A stretch of 64,000 bases of DNA, from contig NZ_CP022989.1 of the NCBI RefSeq assembly GCF_002278075.1, positions 2,480,001-2,544,000 on the forward strand, in the 5' to 3' direction. The translations under genes were made by a program, and so were the position numbers. Numbering within the stretch: the stretch's first letter is position 1; each line of letters starts with the position of its first letter. Shown piece after piece: positions 42,511 through 52,035 of the stretch. Under the pieces are notes generated by a model. The model saw only the letters and a program-made list of their open reading frames with translations. It was not told the origin of the DNA and did not search any database. The DNA comes from Paraburkholderia aromaticivorans (GTDB taxonomy: Bacteria > Pseudomonadota > Gammaproteobacteria > Burkholderiales > Burkholderiaceae).

Positions 42511-42760
42511 TTCGGCTCCTCTGATGGGGCATCAGTGTAACGTCCGCCGGCCGCGGCGACGCGGCGAGCAGCGCGCCGCCATGGCCGCTGCCGCGGCGCA
42601 ACACGGCGCCCCCGCGTGGCCTGCGCGCTCACCATAACGCAGCCGTAATCCAATGTCAGCGGATTCTCACACGAAAACCGGCGTGCGTCGGAATGCGCCC
42701 GCCGTCGCTGATCGATAGCATGGACCTGATCGTTCAATCCATGTTTCGGAGGAAGCCATC

Positions 42761-42937
42761 ATGCTGAAATGGGCGTTGTTCTTCGCCGTCGTCGCGGTGA
42801 TCGCCGGTCTTCTTGGCTTTACCGGCGTTGCGGCGGGCGCGGCGGCGATTGCCAAGTTCCTGTTCGTCGTGTTCGTGATTCTGTGCGTCGTATTCCTCGT
42901 GCTGGGCTTCGTCGTGACGAAAAAGATCGTCGATTAG
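42761..42937 (+). CDS. DUF1328 small membrane protein (first copy)
   Basis: The 58-residue peptide begins [20 protein letters not shown] and has two hydrophobic helices with a [17 protein letters not shown] core, the DUF1328 (YtjA) signature. It is too short for most gene calls. GGAGG lies nine bases before the ATG. A second copy follows 109 bp on. The family is common in stress-induced clusters, with no proven function. Confidence 0.85.
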   Translation: MLKWALFFAVVAVIAGLLGFTGVAAGAAAIAKFLFVVFVILCVVFLVLGFVVTKKIVD

Positions 42938-43046
42938 CGTGGCTCGACGAGGAGTTCGCAAGCCGAGTCTGTGAATGTGGCAGACGGTCCGCCAGTCAAT
43001 GCATGAGGCCGATGCCGCGCAGATACCAACAAGAAGGAGAGTCGCC

Positions 43047-43208
43047 ATGCTTCACTATGCCATCGTTTTTTTCGTGATCGCGATCATCGCCGCCGTGTTC
43101 GGTTTTACCGGAATCGCAGCCGGGGCGGCTGAAATTGCCAAGATCCTGTTCTACATTTTCCTGGTCGTGTTTGTGGTCACGCTGTTGCTGGGCGTGTTCC
43201 GAACGTAG
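43047..43208 (+). CDS. DUF1328 small membrane protein (second copy)
   Basis: The 53-residue product begins [20 protein letters not shown] and shares [18 protein letters not shown] with its neighbour, so the two are paralogues that have diverged at both ends. AAGGAG precedes the ATG at 43047, which is preferred to any upstream in-frame codon. It is followed by the ferritin-like gene. Confidence 0.87.
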   Translation: MLHYAIVFFVIAIIAAVFGFTGIAAGAAEIAKILFYIFLVVFVVTLLLGVFRT

Positions 43209-43309
43209 ACGGGCGCTGATTCGCAGCCCTCGTTCCTTGTGCCGGCGCATCAGGCGCGATTCGTGCGTGATGCGCAGTTCCCCCCAATACCGGATAAAGG
43301 AGAATTTCA

Positions 43310-43882
43310 ATGTCGAAGTCACCTGGCGCCCAGGGCGCGGCCACTCAGTCCCGCGACCCGTTCGTGATGGATCTCGCCAAGATTCGCGAAGACGCCCGCA
43401 AGCACATGTCGGACGGCCCGGTCACGCAAAGCTATGGCGCGGACCGCGAGACGGTGTTGAAACTGTGCAATGACGCACTGGCTACCGAAATCGTGTGTGT
43501 ACTGCGCTACAAGCGGCATCACTTCATGGCGAAGGGCATCAATTCCGAGGCTGTGGCCGCGGAGTTCGCCGAACATGCGGCCGAGGAGCAGGAACACGCC
43601 GACCGCATCGCCGAGCGCATCGTGCAACTGGGCGGCGCACCCGATTTCGCACCGGACGGTTTGAAGACGCGCTCGCATTCGGAATACAAGGAAGGCAGCA
43701 GCCTCACGGACATGATCAAGGAGAATCTGATCGCCGAGCGGATCGCGATCGACACCTACCGCGAGATCATTCGCTATCTCGGCGACAAGGACGTGACGAC
43801 ACGCCGTATGTTCGAAGAGATTCTCGCTGTCGAAGAAGAGCACGCCGACGATATGGCGGATCTGCTCGAAGGCCGCGAGTAA
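43310..43882 (+). CDS. ferritin-like (bacterioferritin/Dps-related) protein
   Basis: The 190-residue four-helix protein carries diiron-type motifs in order: LATEIVCVLRYKRH, EEQEHAD, ERIAIDTYREII and AVEEEHADDMADLL. It probably stores iron or detoxifies peroxide. AAAGGAG precedes the ATG. It is co-oriented with two DUF1328 genes and two response regulators, a typical stationary/oxidative-stress grouping. Confidence 0.88.
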   Translation: MSKSPGAQGAATQSRDPFVMDLAKIREDARKHMSDGPVTQSYGADRETVLKLCNDALATEIVCVLRYKRHHFMAKGINSEAVAAEFAEHAAEEQEHADRIAERIVQLGGAPDFAPDGLKTRSHSEYKEGSSLTDMIKENLIAERIAIDTYREIIRYLGDKDVTTRRMFEEILAVEEEHADDMADLLEGRE

Positions 43883-44027
43883 GCGGGAGGGCGCAGCGGG
43901 CACGGGTGAGGCTGACGCGTGTCCCGCGCCGGCATGCGCCGCCAGGTTTTTCGATTCCGGCAGACGCCGTGCTGGAGATCATTACAATGTCTGCCTGGAG
44001 CAATTCCATTGCACGGACACCATACCG

Positions 44028-44660
44028 ATGATTCGAGTGTTGATAGCTGACGACCATGCGATCGTCCGAGGCGGCTTCAGGCAGTTCGTCGCTGACGAGC
44101 CGGATATGTGCGTCGCCGCCGAAGCGGCCACCGGCGACGAAACCATCAGCCTCGTGCGCGAGCAGGCGTTCGACGTGGTGTTGCTCGATATCGCGATGCC
44201 GGACAAGAACGGCATCGACACCTTGCGTGTGATCAAGCAGGTGCGCCCGGAGCAGGGCGTGCTGATTCTGTCGGGCTACCCGGAGAGCCAGTACGCGATC
44301 AACCTGCTGCGCGCGGGCGCGAACGGCTATCTGAACAAGGATTGCGAACCCGAGGAGATCGTGCGGGCCATTCGCTCAGTGGCGCGCGGGCACCGTTACC
44401 TCTCCGAGGCGGTCGCGGACGCGCTCGCCGACAATCTCGACAAGCCGGCCGCCGGGCGCCCGCACGAAGCGCTGTCCGAGCGCGAGTTCCAGATTTTCTG
44501 CAAGCTCGCGGCAGGGCGGATTCCCACTGAGATTGCGGAGGAATTGCATTTGTCCGTGAAGACGGTGAGTACCTACCGGACCCGCGTACTGGAAAAAATG
44601 CATCTGGCGAACAACGCCGATCTGACTTATTACGCGATCAAGAACGGCTTGATCGAATAA
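44028..44660 (+). CDS. NarL/LuxR-family response regulator
   Basis: The 210-residue protein has a receiver domain with DD acidic pair at 8-9, phospho-acceptor D54 in LLDIAMPD and conserved K in NGYLNKD. A C-terminal LuxR HTH follows (LSEREFQIFCKLAAGRIPTEIAEELHLSVKTVSTY, about 148-185). It is the likely partner of the kinase at 41041. Its stop overlaps the next start (TAATG), so the two regulators are cotranscribed. Confidence 0.92.
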   Translation: MIRVLIADDHAIVRGGFRQFVADEPDMCVAAEAATGDETISLVREQAFDVVLLDIAMPDKNGIDTLRVIKQVRPEQGVLILSGYPESQYAINLLRAGANGYLNKDCEPEEIVRAIRSVARGHRYLSEAVADALADNLDKPAAGRPHEALSEREFQIFCKLAAGRIPTEIAEELHLSVKTVSTYRTRVLEKMHLANNADLTYYAIKNGLIE

Positions 44661-45109
44661 TGGACGATCGAGATATTCCGATGAACAGCGAATCGAACCC
44701 TGTCGCCGATCAAGCCCGCCACGCGCCGTTGCGTGTGCTGCTGATCGAGGATTCGCCGCTGATTCGCAGGAGCCTCGTGGAAGCGATCGACGCCTCCGGC
44801 CTGCTTAAGGTGGCCGCATACGCGGATTCGGCGGATCAGGCGATCGCTCTGTTGAGCGACGAGCCCTTCGACGCGGTCATCGTAGACCTGCAGTTGAAGC
44901 AGGGCTCGGGCGTGCCGGTGTTGGCGTACTTGCAGCGCGAGAGATTGATCGACCGGGTCTTCGCCGCGGTACTGACCAATCATGCGTTGCCCGCGTACCG
45001 CGAGCGCTGCGAGCAATATGGCGTGCGCCACTTTTACGACAAGTCGTTCGAATTCGACCGGGTGATCGACGCGCTGCACGACTATGCGTCTGCGCGAAGC
45101 GGCCAATGA
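44660..45109 (+). CDS. single-domain response regulator
   Basis: The 149-residue protein has a receiver domain only, with an acidic pair in IEDSP and phospho-acceptor D76 in VIVDLQL. There is no output domain. Such proteins relay phosphate or compete for a kinase. The first ATG overlaps the previous stop; the ATG at 44681 is an alternative. It is translationally coupled to the LuxR-type regulator. Confidence 0.87.
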   Translation: MDDRDIPMNSESNPVADQARHAPLRVLLIEDSPLIRRSLVEAIDASGLLKVAAYADSADQAIALLSDEPFDAVIVDLQLKQGSGVPVLAYLQRERLIDRVFAAVLTNHALPAYRERCEQYGVRHFYDKSFEFDRVIDALHDYASARSGQ

Positions 45110-45122
45110 GCGCTGCGCGCGC

Positions 45123-46334
45123 TCAAGGCGCTGACTCTCGCTTCGCGCTTGCGGCAAGCGCCAGATGGTTCCACGCCGCCAGCCCGGTGAACCCGAGCCC
45201 GGCCGCGCTCACGCCGAGCCATCCAAACGCCGGCCACACCACGGCGCCTACGCCGGAGCCGAGTGCTCCGCCAATGAAATACGCCACCATATAGACCGTA
45301 TTCACGCGGCTGCGCGCGTCCGGCTTGAGTGCGTAAATGCGCGACTGATTGGAAATCTGCGCGGCCTGCACGCCGATATCCAGCACGATCACGCCGACCA
45401 CGAGGCCCGCGATGCTTCTCGCCGAGGCGCCGAACACCACGAACGAAATCGCCACCAGCACGATCGACACGGTAATGATCGCGCGTGGTCCGCGTCGATC
45501 GGAAAACTTGCCGGCGAGCGGCGCGGCCATCGCGCCCGCCGCGCCGACGATACCGAATAGCCCCGCGGCCTGCGGTCCGAGATGAAACGGCGCGCCGGCC
45601 AGCAGCAAGGCCAGCACCGACCAGAAAATGCTGAACGCCGCGAACAGGGACGCCCCCGTCAGCGACGCTTCGCGCAGCGCGCGATGTTCGACCACCAGAT
45701 GCCACATCGACACCAGCAGCTTGCCGTAGGGCAGCGTCGAGGTCGGCTGGCTCTTTGGCAGACGCAAAATGATGACCACCGCGAGCGCCAGCAACGCGAC
45801 CACGGACGCGCCGAATACCGCGCGCCAGCCGAAATATTCGGCGATCACGCCCGAGGCCGTTCGCGCCAGCAAGATCCCCAGCAGCAGACCGCTCATCACC
45901 GTGCCGACCGCGTGGCCGCGTTCGACCGGCGGCGCGAGTTCCGCCGCGAACGGCACCGCTTGCTGCGCGATGGTGGCGAGCACGCCGATCGCCAGGCTCG
46001 CGACGATCAGCACGGCCAGCGTCGGCGCCGCGGCGGCGGCGACCAGCGCGACACAAATGCCCGCGATCTGCAGCAGGATCAAAAGGCGGCGATCGAAGCG
46101 GTCGCCGAGCGGCGCGAGCAATAGCATGCCGGCCGCGTAGCCGAGTTGCGTGACGGCCGGCACCGCGCCGACCCACGACGCGCTGTGCGCAAACGTCTGC
46201 CGGAAATCGTCGAGCAGCGGCTGGTTGTAATAGATGTTCGCAACCGCGACCCCCGCGATCGTGGCGAGCAGAAGCAGCAGGCCGCGCAGCGACCGGTCGG
46301 CGGAAGCGGGAGTGGACGCGTTGGAAGTGGACAT
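45123..46334 (-). CDS. MFS transporter
   Basis: This is a 12-helix major facilitator of 403 residues. GDRFDRRLLI between helices 2 and 3 is the MFS motif A variant, and the second half repeats it as GKFSDRRGPRAII. The type resembles YnfM/arabinose-efflux-like exporters. The substrate is unknown. The start at 46334 is preferred to 46376 because helix 1 follows at normal distance. It ends 13 bp from the convergent response regulator. Confidence 0.9.
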   Translation of the reverse strand: MSTSNASTPASADRSLRGLLLLLATIAGVAVANIYYNQPLLDDFRQTFAHSASWVGAVPAVTQLGYAAGMLLLAPLGDRFDRRLLILLQIAGICVALVAAAAAPTLAVLIVASLAIGVLATIAQQAVPFAAELAPPVERGHAVGTVMSGLLLGILLARTASGVIAEYFGWRAVFGASVVALLALAVVIILRLPKSQPTSTLPYGKLLVSMWHLVVEHRALREASLTGASLFAAFSIFWSVLALLLAGAPFHLGPQAAGLFGIVGAAGAMAAPLAGKFSDRRGPRAIITVSIVLVAISFVVFGASARSIAGLVVGVIVLDIGVQAAQISNQSRIYALKPDARSRVNTVYMVAYFIGGALGSGVGAVVWPAFGWLGVSAAGLGFTGLAAWNHLALAASAKRESAP

Positions 46335-46546
46335 GAGAGAGGGCGATTGACGGACCGGCCCATGCACGGTCCTCAAGCGTGCCGATCATACCGGAGCACG
46401 GCGGATCGTGCTGACGGCCGCGAGCGCGCACAGGCGCCGCGCCCAAGCCATTGGAAAGGGCTTCGCGGACAACATGAGAGGGTTGTTCGCGGCGAGTTCG
46501 TAGAATCGGCGCGCCTTTTCCGACCGATCACGACTGGACCGACGCC

Positions 46547-46783
46547 ATGGCCTCGACCAAGAAACATGAACCTCGACGCATCGGCGGCTTGCTGCTCGTC
46601 GCCTTGATCTGCGTTGCCGCCTGGGTCGTCCATACGGCAAATGTGATGCGCGAACCGCTGAAGCTGATGCTCGAATGGGCGCTGCTGGCCGGGTTCGTGC
46701 GGCGTGAAACGCATGGCTGGTATCGCGCCGTGATCGCGATGGTCGGCTGCGATGTCATCGCCGGCGCGTGCACGAGACCTTGA
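46547..46783 (+). CDS. small membrane protein of unknown function
   Basis: The 78-residue frame begins with a basic segment, then one hydrophobic helix (GGLLLVALICVAAWVV) and a second weaker one near the C-terminus. No family is recognised and the ribosome site is weak. It ends 16 bp before the convergent metallophosphoesterase gene. Confidence 0.5.
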   Translation: MASTKKHEPRRIGGLLLVALICVAAWVVHTANVMREPLKLMLEWALLAGFVRRETHGWYRAVIAMVGCDVIAGACTRP

Positions 46784-46799
46784 TTCGCGCGTAAGCGCG

Positions 46800-47627
46800 T
46801 CAATCGATCAGAGCGCCCTCGGGCTCGTAGAAGGGATACGGCCCGTCTGACGCGTCCACATAAGCATGATGCGTGACGATGCCGGTTGCCGGATCATAGT
46901 GATGCAGCGCATACGCGGGCGGCTCCATCATGAACGCGGACGGCGCGTCGTCGCGCAGATCGAGCGCGACCTGATGCGCGGGCGCCGGCACCGCGGACGC
47001 GATCGTGCCGCCAAAGCGCACGAACATGGGCCGGTGCACATGGCCGCAGATCACGCGCTCCACGTTCGGATAACGCGCGATCAATGCCGCCAGTCGGTCG
47101 GCGGCGGGCGGATCGAGCCGCAATTCGTCCATATGGCCGATGCCGCACACAAACGGCGGATGATGCAACGCGACTAGCGTGGGCTTGCCTGGGGCGGCAT
47201 CGAGTTGCGTGGCGAGCCACGCGAGCCGCGCGTCGCACAGATTGCCCGCGCTTTGCCCCGGCACCATCGAATCGAGCGCGATGAGCCGCAGCGCGCCGAT
47301 ATCGACCGCGTATTGCACGAACTCGCCACCGCGCTGCAATTCGGCGCGATCGGGAAACGCGGCCCGCAACGCGGCGCGATCGTCGTGATTGCCGACCAGC
47401 AGGAAGTAGGGGATCTCGAGCGGCGCGAGCAGCGTCTTCAGGTGTTCGTACTGGTCGGGATCGCCCTGGTCGACGAGGTCGCCGGTCATGATCACCGCGT
47501 CGGGACGCGGTTCGAGTGCATTGAGAGCGGCGACGCAGCGTGCGAGATAGGCGCCGGTGTCGACGCGGCGGTAAGCGAGCGCGCCGGGCCGTTTGATATG
47601 CAGGTCGCTAATTTGAGCCAGCAGCAT
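46800..47627 (-). CDS. metallophosphoesterase (CpdA/GpdQ-like)
   Basis: The 275-residue calcineurin-like phosphoesterase carries the full metal set: D8-x-H10, GD50, GN80H81D, ALHHPP and GHVHRP. Relatives cleave cyclic nucleotides or glycerophosphodiesters. It is the last gene of an ABC importer operon, 45 bp after the ATPase. This suggests that it processes the imported compound, perhaps a phosphodiester or phosphonate-like solute. The imported substrate is not known. Confidence 0.88.
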   Translation of the reverse strand: MLLAQISDLHIKRPGALAYRRVDTGAYLARCVAALNALEPRPDAVIMTGDLVDQGDPDQYEHLKTLLAPLEIPYFLLVGNHDDRAALRAAFPDRAELQRGGEFVQYAVDIGALRLIALDSMVPGQSAGNLCDARLAWLATQLDAAPGKPTLVALHHPPFVCGIGHMDELRLDPPAADRLAALIARYPNVERVICGHVHRPMFVRFGGTIASAVPAPAHQVALDLRDDAPSAFMMEPPAYALHHYDPATGIVTHHAYVDASDGPYPFYEPEGALID

Positions 47628-47672
47628 GGGGTGTCCTTTTCTTATAGCGCGCCGCAGAACGGCGTCACTTCA

Positions 47673-48719
47673 TTACGATAACGCAATCAGCGCGTCCTGC
47701 GCGATTGAAATGCCGACCGGGGTGCCGCGCGCCAATTCCACGCGGCCCGCCACGTCGATCAGCAATGCGTCCGGGGCGGCGCCGCCCACCGTCAGACGTG
47801 TCCGTTCGCCGAGAAACGCCGTGCTTTCGATATGGCCACGCAATTGCGCGAGAGCCGGGTCGGCAAGATAAGCGTCTTCCGGACGGAAGAAGATCTCATG
47901 GGCCGCGCTCACGTGAGCGGAGCCCGCGGGCAGCGGCACGGCGCCGCCGGTGGTCGTGAGCATGCCGTGGCGCCGCTCGCCCGCGAGCCGGTTGATCGTG
48001 CCGACGAACTGCGCGACCGTCCGGTTGGCGGGGCGGTAATAGATCTCGCGCGGCGAACCGATCTGCTCGATGCGCCCCGCGCTCATCACGACGATGCGGT
48101 CGCCCAGTTCCATCGCTTCGGCCTGATCGTGCGTGACATACACCGTGGTGATGCCCAGCTCGCGCAGCAGCGTGTTCATCTCGCTGCGCAAGGTGTCGCG
48201 CAAGCGGGCGTCGAGGGCGGTGAGCGGTTCGTCGAGCAGCAGCACGCGCGGCTGCACGGCGAGCGCGCGAGCCAGCGCCACACGCTGGCGCTGGCCGCCG
48301 GAGAGCTGATCGATCGGTTTGTCGGCGTGAGCGGTGAGGCGCATCATGCCCAGCAGTTCGTCGACGCGTTGCCGCGCGGTCGCGGCCGGCACACGTTTGA
48401 TTTTCAGGCCATAGGCGATATTGCCGCGCACCGTCAGGTTCGGAAACAGCGCGTAGCTCTGGAACACCATGCCGACCTGGCGCTTTTCGATCGGCAGCGC
48501 GGTGACGTCGTCGTCGCCGAATGCGATGCGGCCGCCGGCGTCCGGCGTTTCGAGCCCCGCGATCATGCGCAGCGTCGTGGTCTTGCCGCAGCCGGACGGC
48601 CCGAGCAGCACCAGCGTTTCGCCGGCGTCGATATGCAGATCGAGCGGTTCGAGCACGCGCGTGCCGCGAAACGTTTTCGCGCATTGCGTGAGCGCGATGG
48701 GGACGGAGGCGAGTTTCAT
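47673..48719 (-). CDS. ABC transporter ATPase (Fe/polyamine/phosphonate class)
   Basis: The 348-residue ATPase has Walker A GPSGCGKTT, signature LSGGQRQRVALARAL, Walker B VLLLDEPLTALDAR and switch VTHDQ. A C-terminal TOBE domain regulates or links subunits. The class includes PotA, FbpC and the 2-aminoethylphosphonate PhnT. Its start overlaps the upstream permease stop (ATGA). Confidence 0.92.
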   Translation of the reverse strand: MKLASVPIALTQCAKTFRGTRVLEPLDLHIDAGETLVLLGPSGCGKTTTLRMIAGLETPDAGGRIAFGDDDVTALPIEKRQVGMVFQSYALFPNLTVRGNIAYGLKIKRVPAATARQRVDELLGMMRLTAHADKPIDQLSGGQRQRVALARALAVQPRVLLLDEPLTALDARLRDTLRSEMNTLLRELGITTVYVTHDQAEAMELGDRIVVMSAGRIEQIGSPREIYYRPANRTVAQFVGTINRLAGERRHGMLTTTGGAVPLPAGSAHVSAAHEIFFRPEDAYLADPALAQLRGHIESTAFLGERTRLTVGGAAPDALLIDVAGRVELARGTPVGISIAQDALIALS

Positions 48720-49669
48720 GGCTTGATCGACTTCGAAGGAGAGAGGGCGGCACGCTTGTTCGCCGCGCTGCGCTGGCCGGTCGCATCGACGCCGAGCCAC
48801 TGCATCGCGACGAGCAGGGGCATCGTCATGATGAAAAACAGAATCGTGTAGGCGCTGCCGATCTCGATGCGCAGCGATGCATACGTGTCGGCGAGACCCA
48901 CCGGCAGCGTTTTGGTATCCGGCGTATGCAGCATCCACGTGAGATTGAATTCGCCGATCGAGAGCGTCAGCACCGCCAACGCGCCGGCCACGATGCCGGG
49001 CCGCGCGTTCGGCAGCACGATCGTCACGAAGCGCTGCAGGAAGCTCGCGCCGAGACTGGCCGCGCCTTCTTCGAGCGTGCGCAGGTCGCTGCTCGCGCAC
49101 ACGGCGGCGACCGCGCGCACCATGAAGGGCAGCGTGAACACCACATGGCCGACCACGATAAACGCCACGCTCATGCGAAACATCGTGAAGCCGCCATAGA
49201 CCACCAGCAGCGCGAGCGCGGACGCGAGACCGGGCAGCGCGATCGGCAGCACCAGAAACTCTTCGACGATGCGCGACAGGCGCGACTTGCTGCGCGCGAG
49301 CACGTAACCCGCGGGCACGCCGGTCAGCAGCGTGATGGCCAGGGTTGCCGCCGCCACTTCGAGCGAGAGGAACACCGAGCTGTGATATTGCGTCCACACT
49401 TCTTCGAGCCAGCGCAGCGTCAGTCCGCTCGAAATGCCCTTGAAGTAGTTGACCGTCAGCCCCGCCATGATCGACATGACGACCGGCACGATCAGGAACG
49501 CGCACAGCAGCAGCGTGACGAGCCATTGGCCCGTTGCGAGCCAGGTTCTGGCGCTCGGCGGGCGCAAACGCGAGCGCGGCTTCGCTGCCGGTTGTAGGGA
49601 AGCGGTGAGGGAATTCATTGAGGTCTTGTCTTCCGTTCTGGCAACGCCGGGTTTGGACATGGCGTTCAT
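48716..49669 (-). CDS. ABC transporter permease (second)
   Basis: The 317-residue inner-membrane protein has about six helices and an EAA loop, EEGAASLGASFLQRFVTIVLPNARPGI. The start at 49669 overlaps the preceding permease stop (ATGA), which favours it over the ATGs at 49660 and 49618. It forms a heterodimer with the next permease. Confidence 0.9.
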   Translation of the reverse strand: MNAMSKPGVARTEDKTSMNSLTASLQPAAKPRSRLRPPSARTWLATGQWLVTLLLCAFLIVPVVMSIMAGLTVNYFKGISSGLTLRWLEEVWTQYHSSVFLSLEVAAATLAITLLTGVPAGYVLARSKSRLSRIVEEFLVLPIALPGLASALALLVVYGGFTMFRMSVAFIVVGHVVFTLPFMVRAVAAVCASSDLRTLEEGAASLGASFLQRFVTIVLPNARPGIVAGALAVLTLSIGEFNLTWMLHTPDTKTLPVGLADTYASLRIEIGSAYTILFFIMTMPLLVAMQWLGVDATGQRSAANKRAALSPSKSIKP

Positions 49670-50490
49670 GCGCTTGCCGCCACGGCGGCACCGCTCACGC
49701 TGCGCGCCAGCGCCAGCACGGCCCACGTGACCATGCCGAGCACGATCGAGAGGCCCGCGGCGGTCACCATGTTCGCGTTGAGGGTGAATTCGGTGTAGAT
49801 GGTCATCGGCAGCACGTCGATGTCCGTGGCGAGCGTGAAGGCGGTGCCGAACGCGCCCATCGCGGTGGCGAAGCACACCGCGCCCGCCGCGATCAGACCG
49901 GGCGAGAGCGCGGGCAGCACGATGTCGCGCATGATGCGCCACGGCGACGCGCCGAGCGAGCGCGCGGCTTCTTCGAGCGACGCGTCGAGCTTGGTCGCCG
50001 ACGCCATCACGGTGACGATCACGCGCGGAATCGAGAAGTACAGGTAGCCGAGAAAGAGGCCGCTCATCGAATAGGCGAACACCCAGCGGTCTCCCGTGAG
50101 TTTCAGCGAGAGCGCGCCGACCAGGCCCTGGCGTCCCGCGAGCATGATGACCATGAAACCGACCACCACGCCGGGAAACGCCAGCGGAAACGTGAGCAGG
50201 GCAAGCAGCGTGCGCTTGAGGGGAAACTCGCGGCGCGCCAGCAGCAGACCCGCGATCACCGAGAGCACCAGCGTCGCCGCCGTGACCGCCGCGGACAACA
50301 GCACGGTCGCGCCGAGACTCGACATGTAGCGCGGATTCGTCAGCATCGCGCGATAGGTGGCGAACGCGTGGCCGTCGCCGCTCAGCTGCGCGAGCGCGCC
50401 CATCGGCAGCAGCCAGAAGGCGATGAACACCGCCAGCGCGGGCGCGAGCAGCGCGGCGCGCCAGCGCAGCGGGAACGTGATGTCGTTCAA
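49666..50490 (-). CDS. ABC transporter permease (first)
   Basis: The 274-residue inner-membrane protein has about six helices, with EAA loop EEAARSLGASPWRIMRDIVLPALSPG. The start is a TTG whose bases overlap the binding-protein stop (TTGA), so it is read by coupling. Longer frames upstream run inside the binding-protein gene and are rejected. Confidence 0.87.
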   Translation of the reverse strand: MNDITFPLRWRAALLAPALAVFIAFWLLPMGALAQLSGDGHAFATYRAMLTNPRYMSSLGATVLLSAAVTAATLVLSVIAGLLLARREFPLKRTLLALLTFPLAFPGVVVGFMVIMLAGRQGLVGALSLKLTGDRWVFAYSMSGLFLGYLYFSIPRVIVTVMASATKLDASLEEAARSLGASPWRIMRDIVLPALSPGLIAAGAVCFATAMGAFGTAFTLATDIDVLPMTIYTEFTLNANMVTAAGLSIVLGMVTWAVLALARSVSGAAVAASA

Positions 50491-51536
50491 TGCATCACCT
50501 GCAGATAACGCTCGCCGAAGCTCGACTGCTTCTCGGCCATTTTGCCGAAGTCCACCGGCTTGGCGCGCGCATAGTCGCTCGCCGGCAGGAATTTCGCGGC
50601 GGTTTCCGCCGTCATCGCATTCGCGCGGACCGGACGCAGATAGGCGTCGGCCCACAGCTTCTGGCCTTCGTCGGAGAGCACGAAGTCGAGCACCTTCCTG
50701 CCGTTCGCTTCGTGCGGCGCGCCCTTCACGAGACTCATCACATACGGCACCGAGATCGTGCCTTCCTTCGGGATCACGAACTCGACGTTCGCGTGATCCT
50801 TGTACTTCGCGCGGTAAGCGTCGAAATCGTAGTCGAGCAGGATCGGAATTTCGCCGGACATGACGCGCGCGTAGGCGGTCTGCTTCGGCACGATCGGCGC
50901 GTTGGCCTTCAGCTTGCGAAACCAGTCGAGGCCCGGCTCGAAGTTATCGAGCGTGCCGCCGAGCGCCTGATTCACCGCGACCGCGCCCGCATAGCCGACG
51001 AACGCGCTCGACGGGTCGAGGTAGCCGATCATGCCTTTGTACTCGGGCTTGAGCAGGTCGGCCCACGAGCGCGGCACGGGCTTGCCTTCGAGCGCGTCCT
51101 TGTTGACGAAAAAGCCCAGCGTGCCCGAGTGGATCGAGAACCAGTAGCCTTGCGGGTCTTTCATGTTGACGGGAATGTCATCCCAGTGCGCGGGCTTGTA
51201 TGGCTGGATCACGCCCTTGTCCTTCGCCTGGAAAGCCGACGAGACCCCGAGGTACACCACGTCGGCGACCGGGCTCTTCTGCTCGGCCATGAGTTGAGCG
51301 ATCGACTGGCCGGAATTCTTGTTGTCGAACGGCACGCGAATGCCGGTCTTTTGCTGGATCGCCTTGATCTGGCTCGCCCAATCGGCCCACTCGGGCGGGC
51401 AGTTGTAGCAGATCGCGGTTTCGTCGGCGTGCGCGATCGACGGCGCGGCCAGATTCAGGACAAGTGCCGATGCGGCGAACGCGGCGCGCGCCAGCTGGCG
51501 CGCCCGAACAAAAGCGGTGGAGGAACGGCGGGTCAC
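50487..51536 (-). CDS. ABC transporter substrate-binding protein
   Basis: The 349-residue periplasmic protein has a signal peptide ending at SIAHA-DE and a GTG start preceded by GGGAG. It belongs to the extracellular family of Fe3+, thiamine, polyamine and 2-aminoethylphosphonate binders (ADVVYLGVSSAFQAKD, LLDYDFDAYRAKY). The CYNCPPEW near the mature N-terminus has two cysteines that may pair. It is first in a five-gene operon and is preceded by a LacI-type operator. Confidence 0.88.
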   Translation of the reverse strand: MTRRSSTAFVRARQLARAAFAASALVLNLAAPSIAHADETAICYNCPPEWADWASQIKAIQQKTGIRVPFDNKNSGQSIAQLMAEQKSPVADVVYLGVSSAFQAKDKGVIQPYKPAHWDDIPVNMKDPQGYWFSIHSGTLGFFVNKDALEGKPVPRSWADLLKPEYKGMIGYLDPSSAFVGYAGAVAVNQALGGTLDNFEPGLDWFRKLKANAPIVPKQTAYARVMSGEIPILLDYDFDAYRAKYKDHANVEFVIPKEGTISVPYVMSLVKGAPHEANGRKVLDFVLSDEGQKLWADAYLRPVRANAMTAETAAKFLPASDYARAKPVDFGKMAEKQSSFGERYLQVMH

Positions 51537-51661
51537 TGCAATCTCCCAGAGATGGACAAAGGTGGCTTCGGCGGTTGTGTCGAGTACGGCTGAACTGACG
51601 GAATGCGCGTCACGTGATGCGGGCTTGCGGAGCTCGCACGCGTGCCTTGCGGTTCGGCGAT

Positions 51662-51703
51662 GTAAACGTTTTCGTCGAACGGATTATCGGGAACGTATGT
51701 GAC
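51662..51703 (-). promoter_or_regulatory. LacI-type operator/promoter block of the ABC operon
   Basis: A 42-bp block beginning GTAAACGTTTTCGT is repeated almost exactly upstream of the LacI gene (53849-53889), with three substitutions and one indel. AAACGTTT is the core of many LacI-family operators. Reading toward the genes, GATAAT inside the block is a likely -10 with the operator just downstream. It lies 126 bp before the binding-protein start. Confidence 0.7.
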
Positions 51704-52035
51704 GACGCTATGACGTGTGGTGTGCCGCTGTGGCGTGCGTGTTCAGGGCGGTCGTGGGGAAGTGAAAACGGCCGGACGATTTTGGACCGTATATCGCCCC
51801 CGCATTTTTTTGTGAAATCCGACTTTTATGGAAATGAAAATTTCCGAAGCCCATGTGATTTTAGGATTTCTCCGATGGGCGGTGAGCGGGCCCAAATTCA
51901 CTATGAAATCGCCGCTTGTTATGCGGCCATGACGGCAAGACAGAGAAAATTTAAAAAATGAGGGTTTCCAGAGGCGTCCTGTTTTGGTCTCATGTTGTCC
52001 GAAGGTAAGCGTAAATTCTTGATATTGGAGAATAT
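51704..52035. other. AT-richer gap before the exported protein gene
   Basis: From about 51770 the sequence turns visibly A/T-rich compared with the rest, with runs such as ATTTTTTTGTG. No gene is supported. GGAG at about 52027 serves the next start. Confidence 0.5.
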
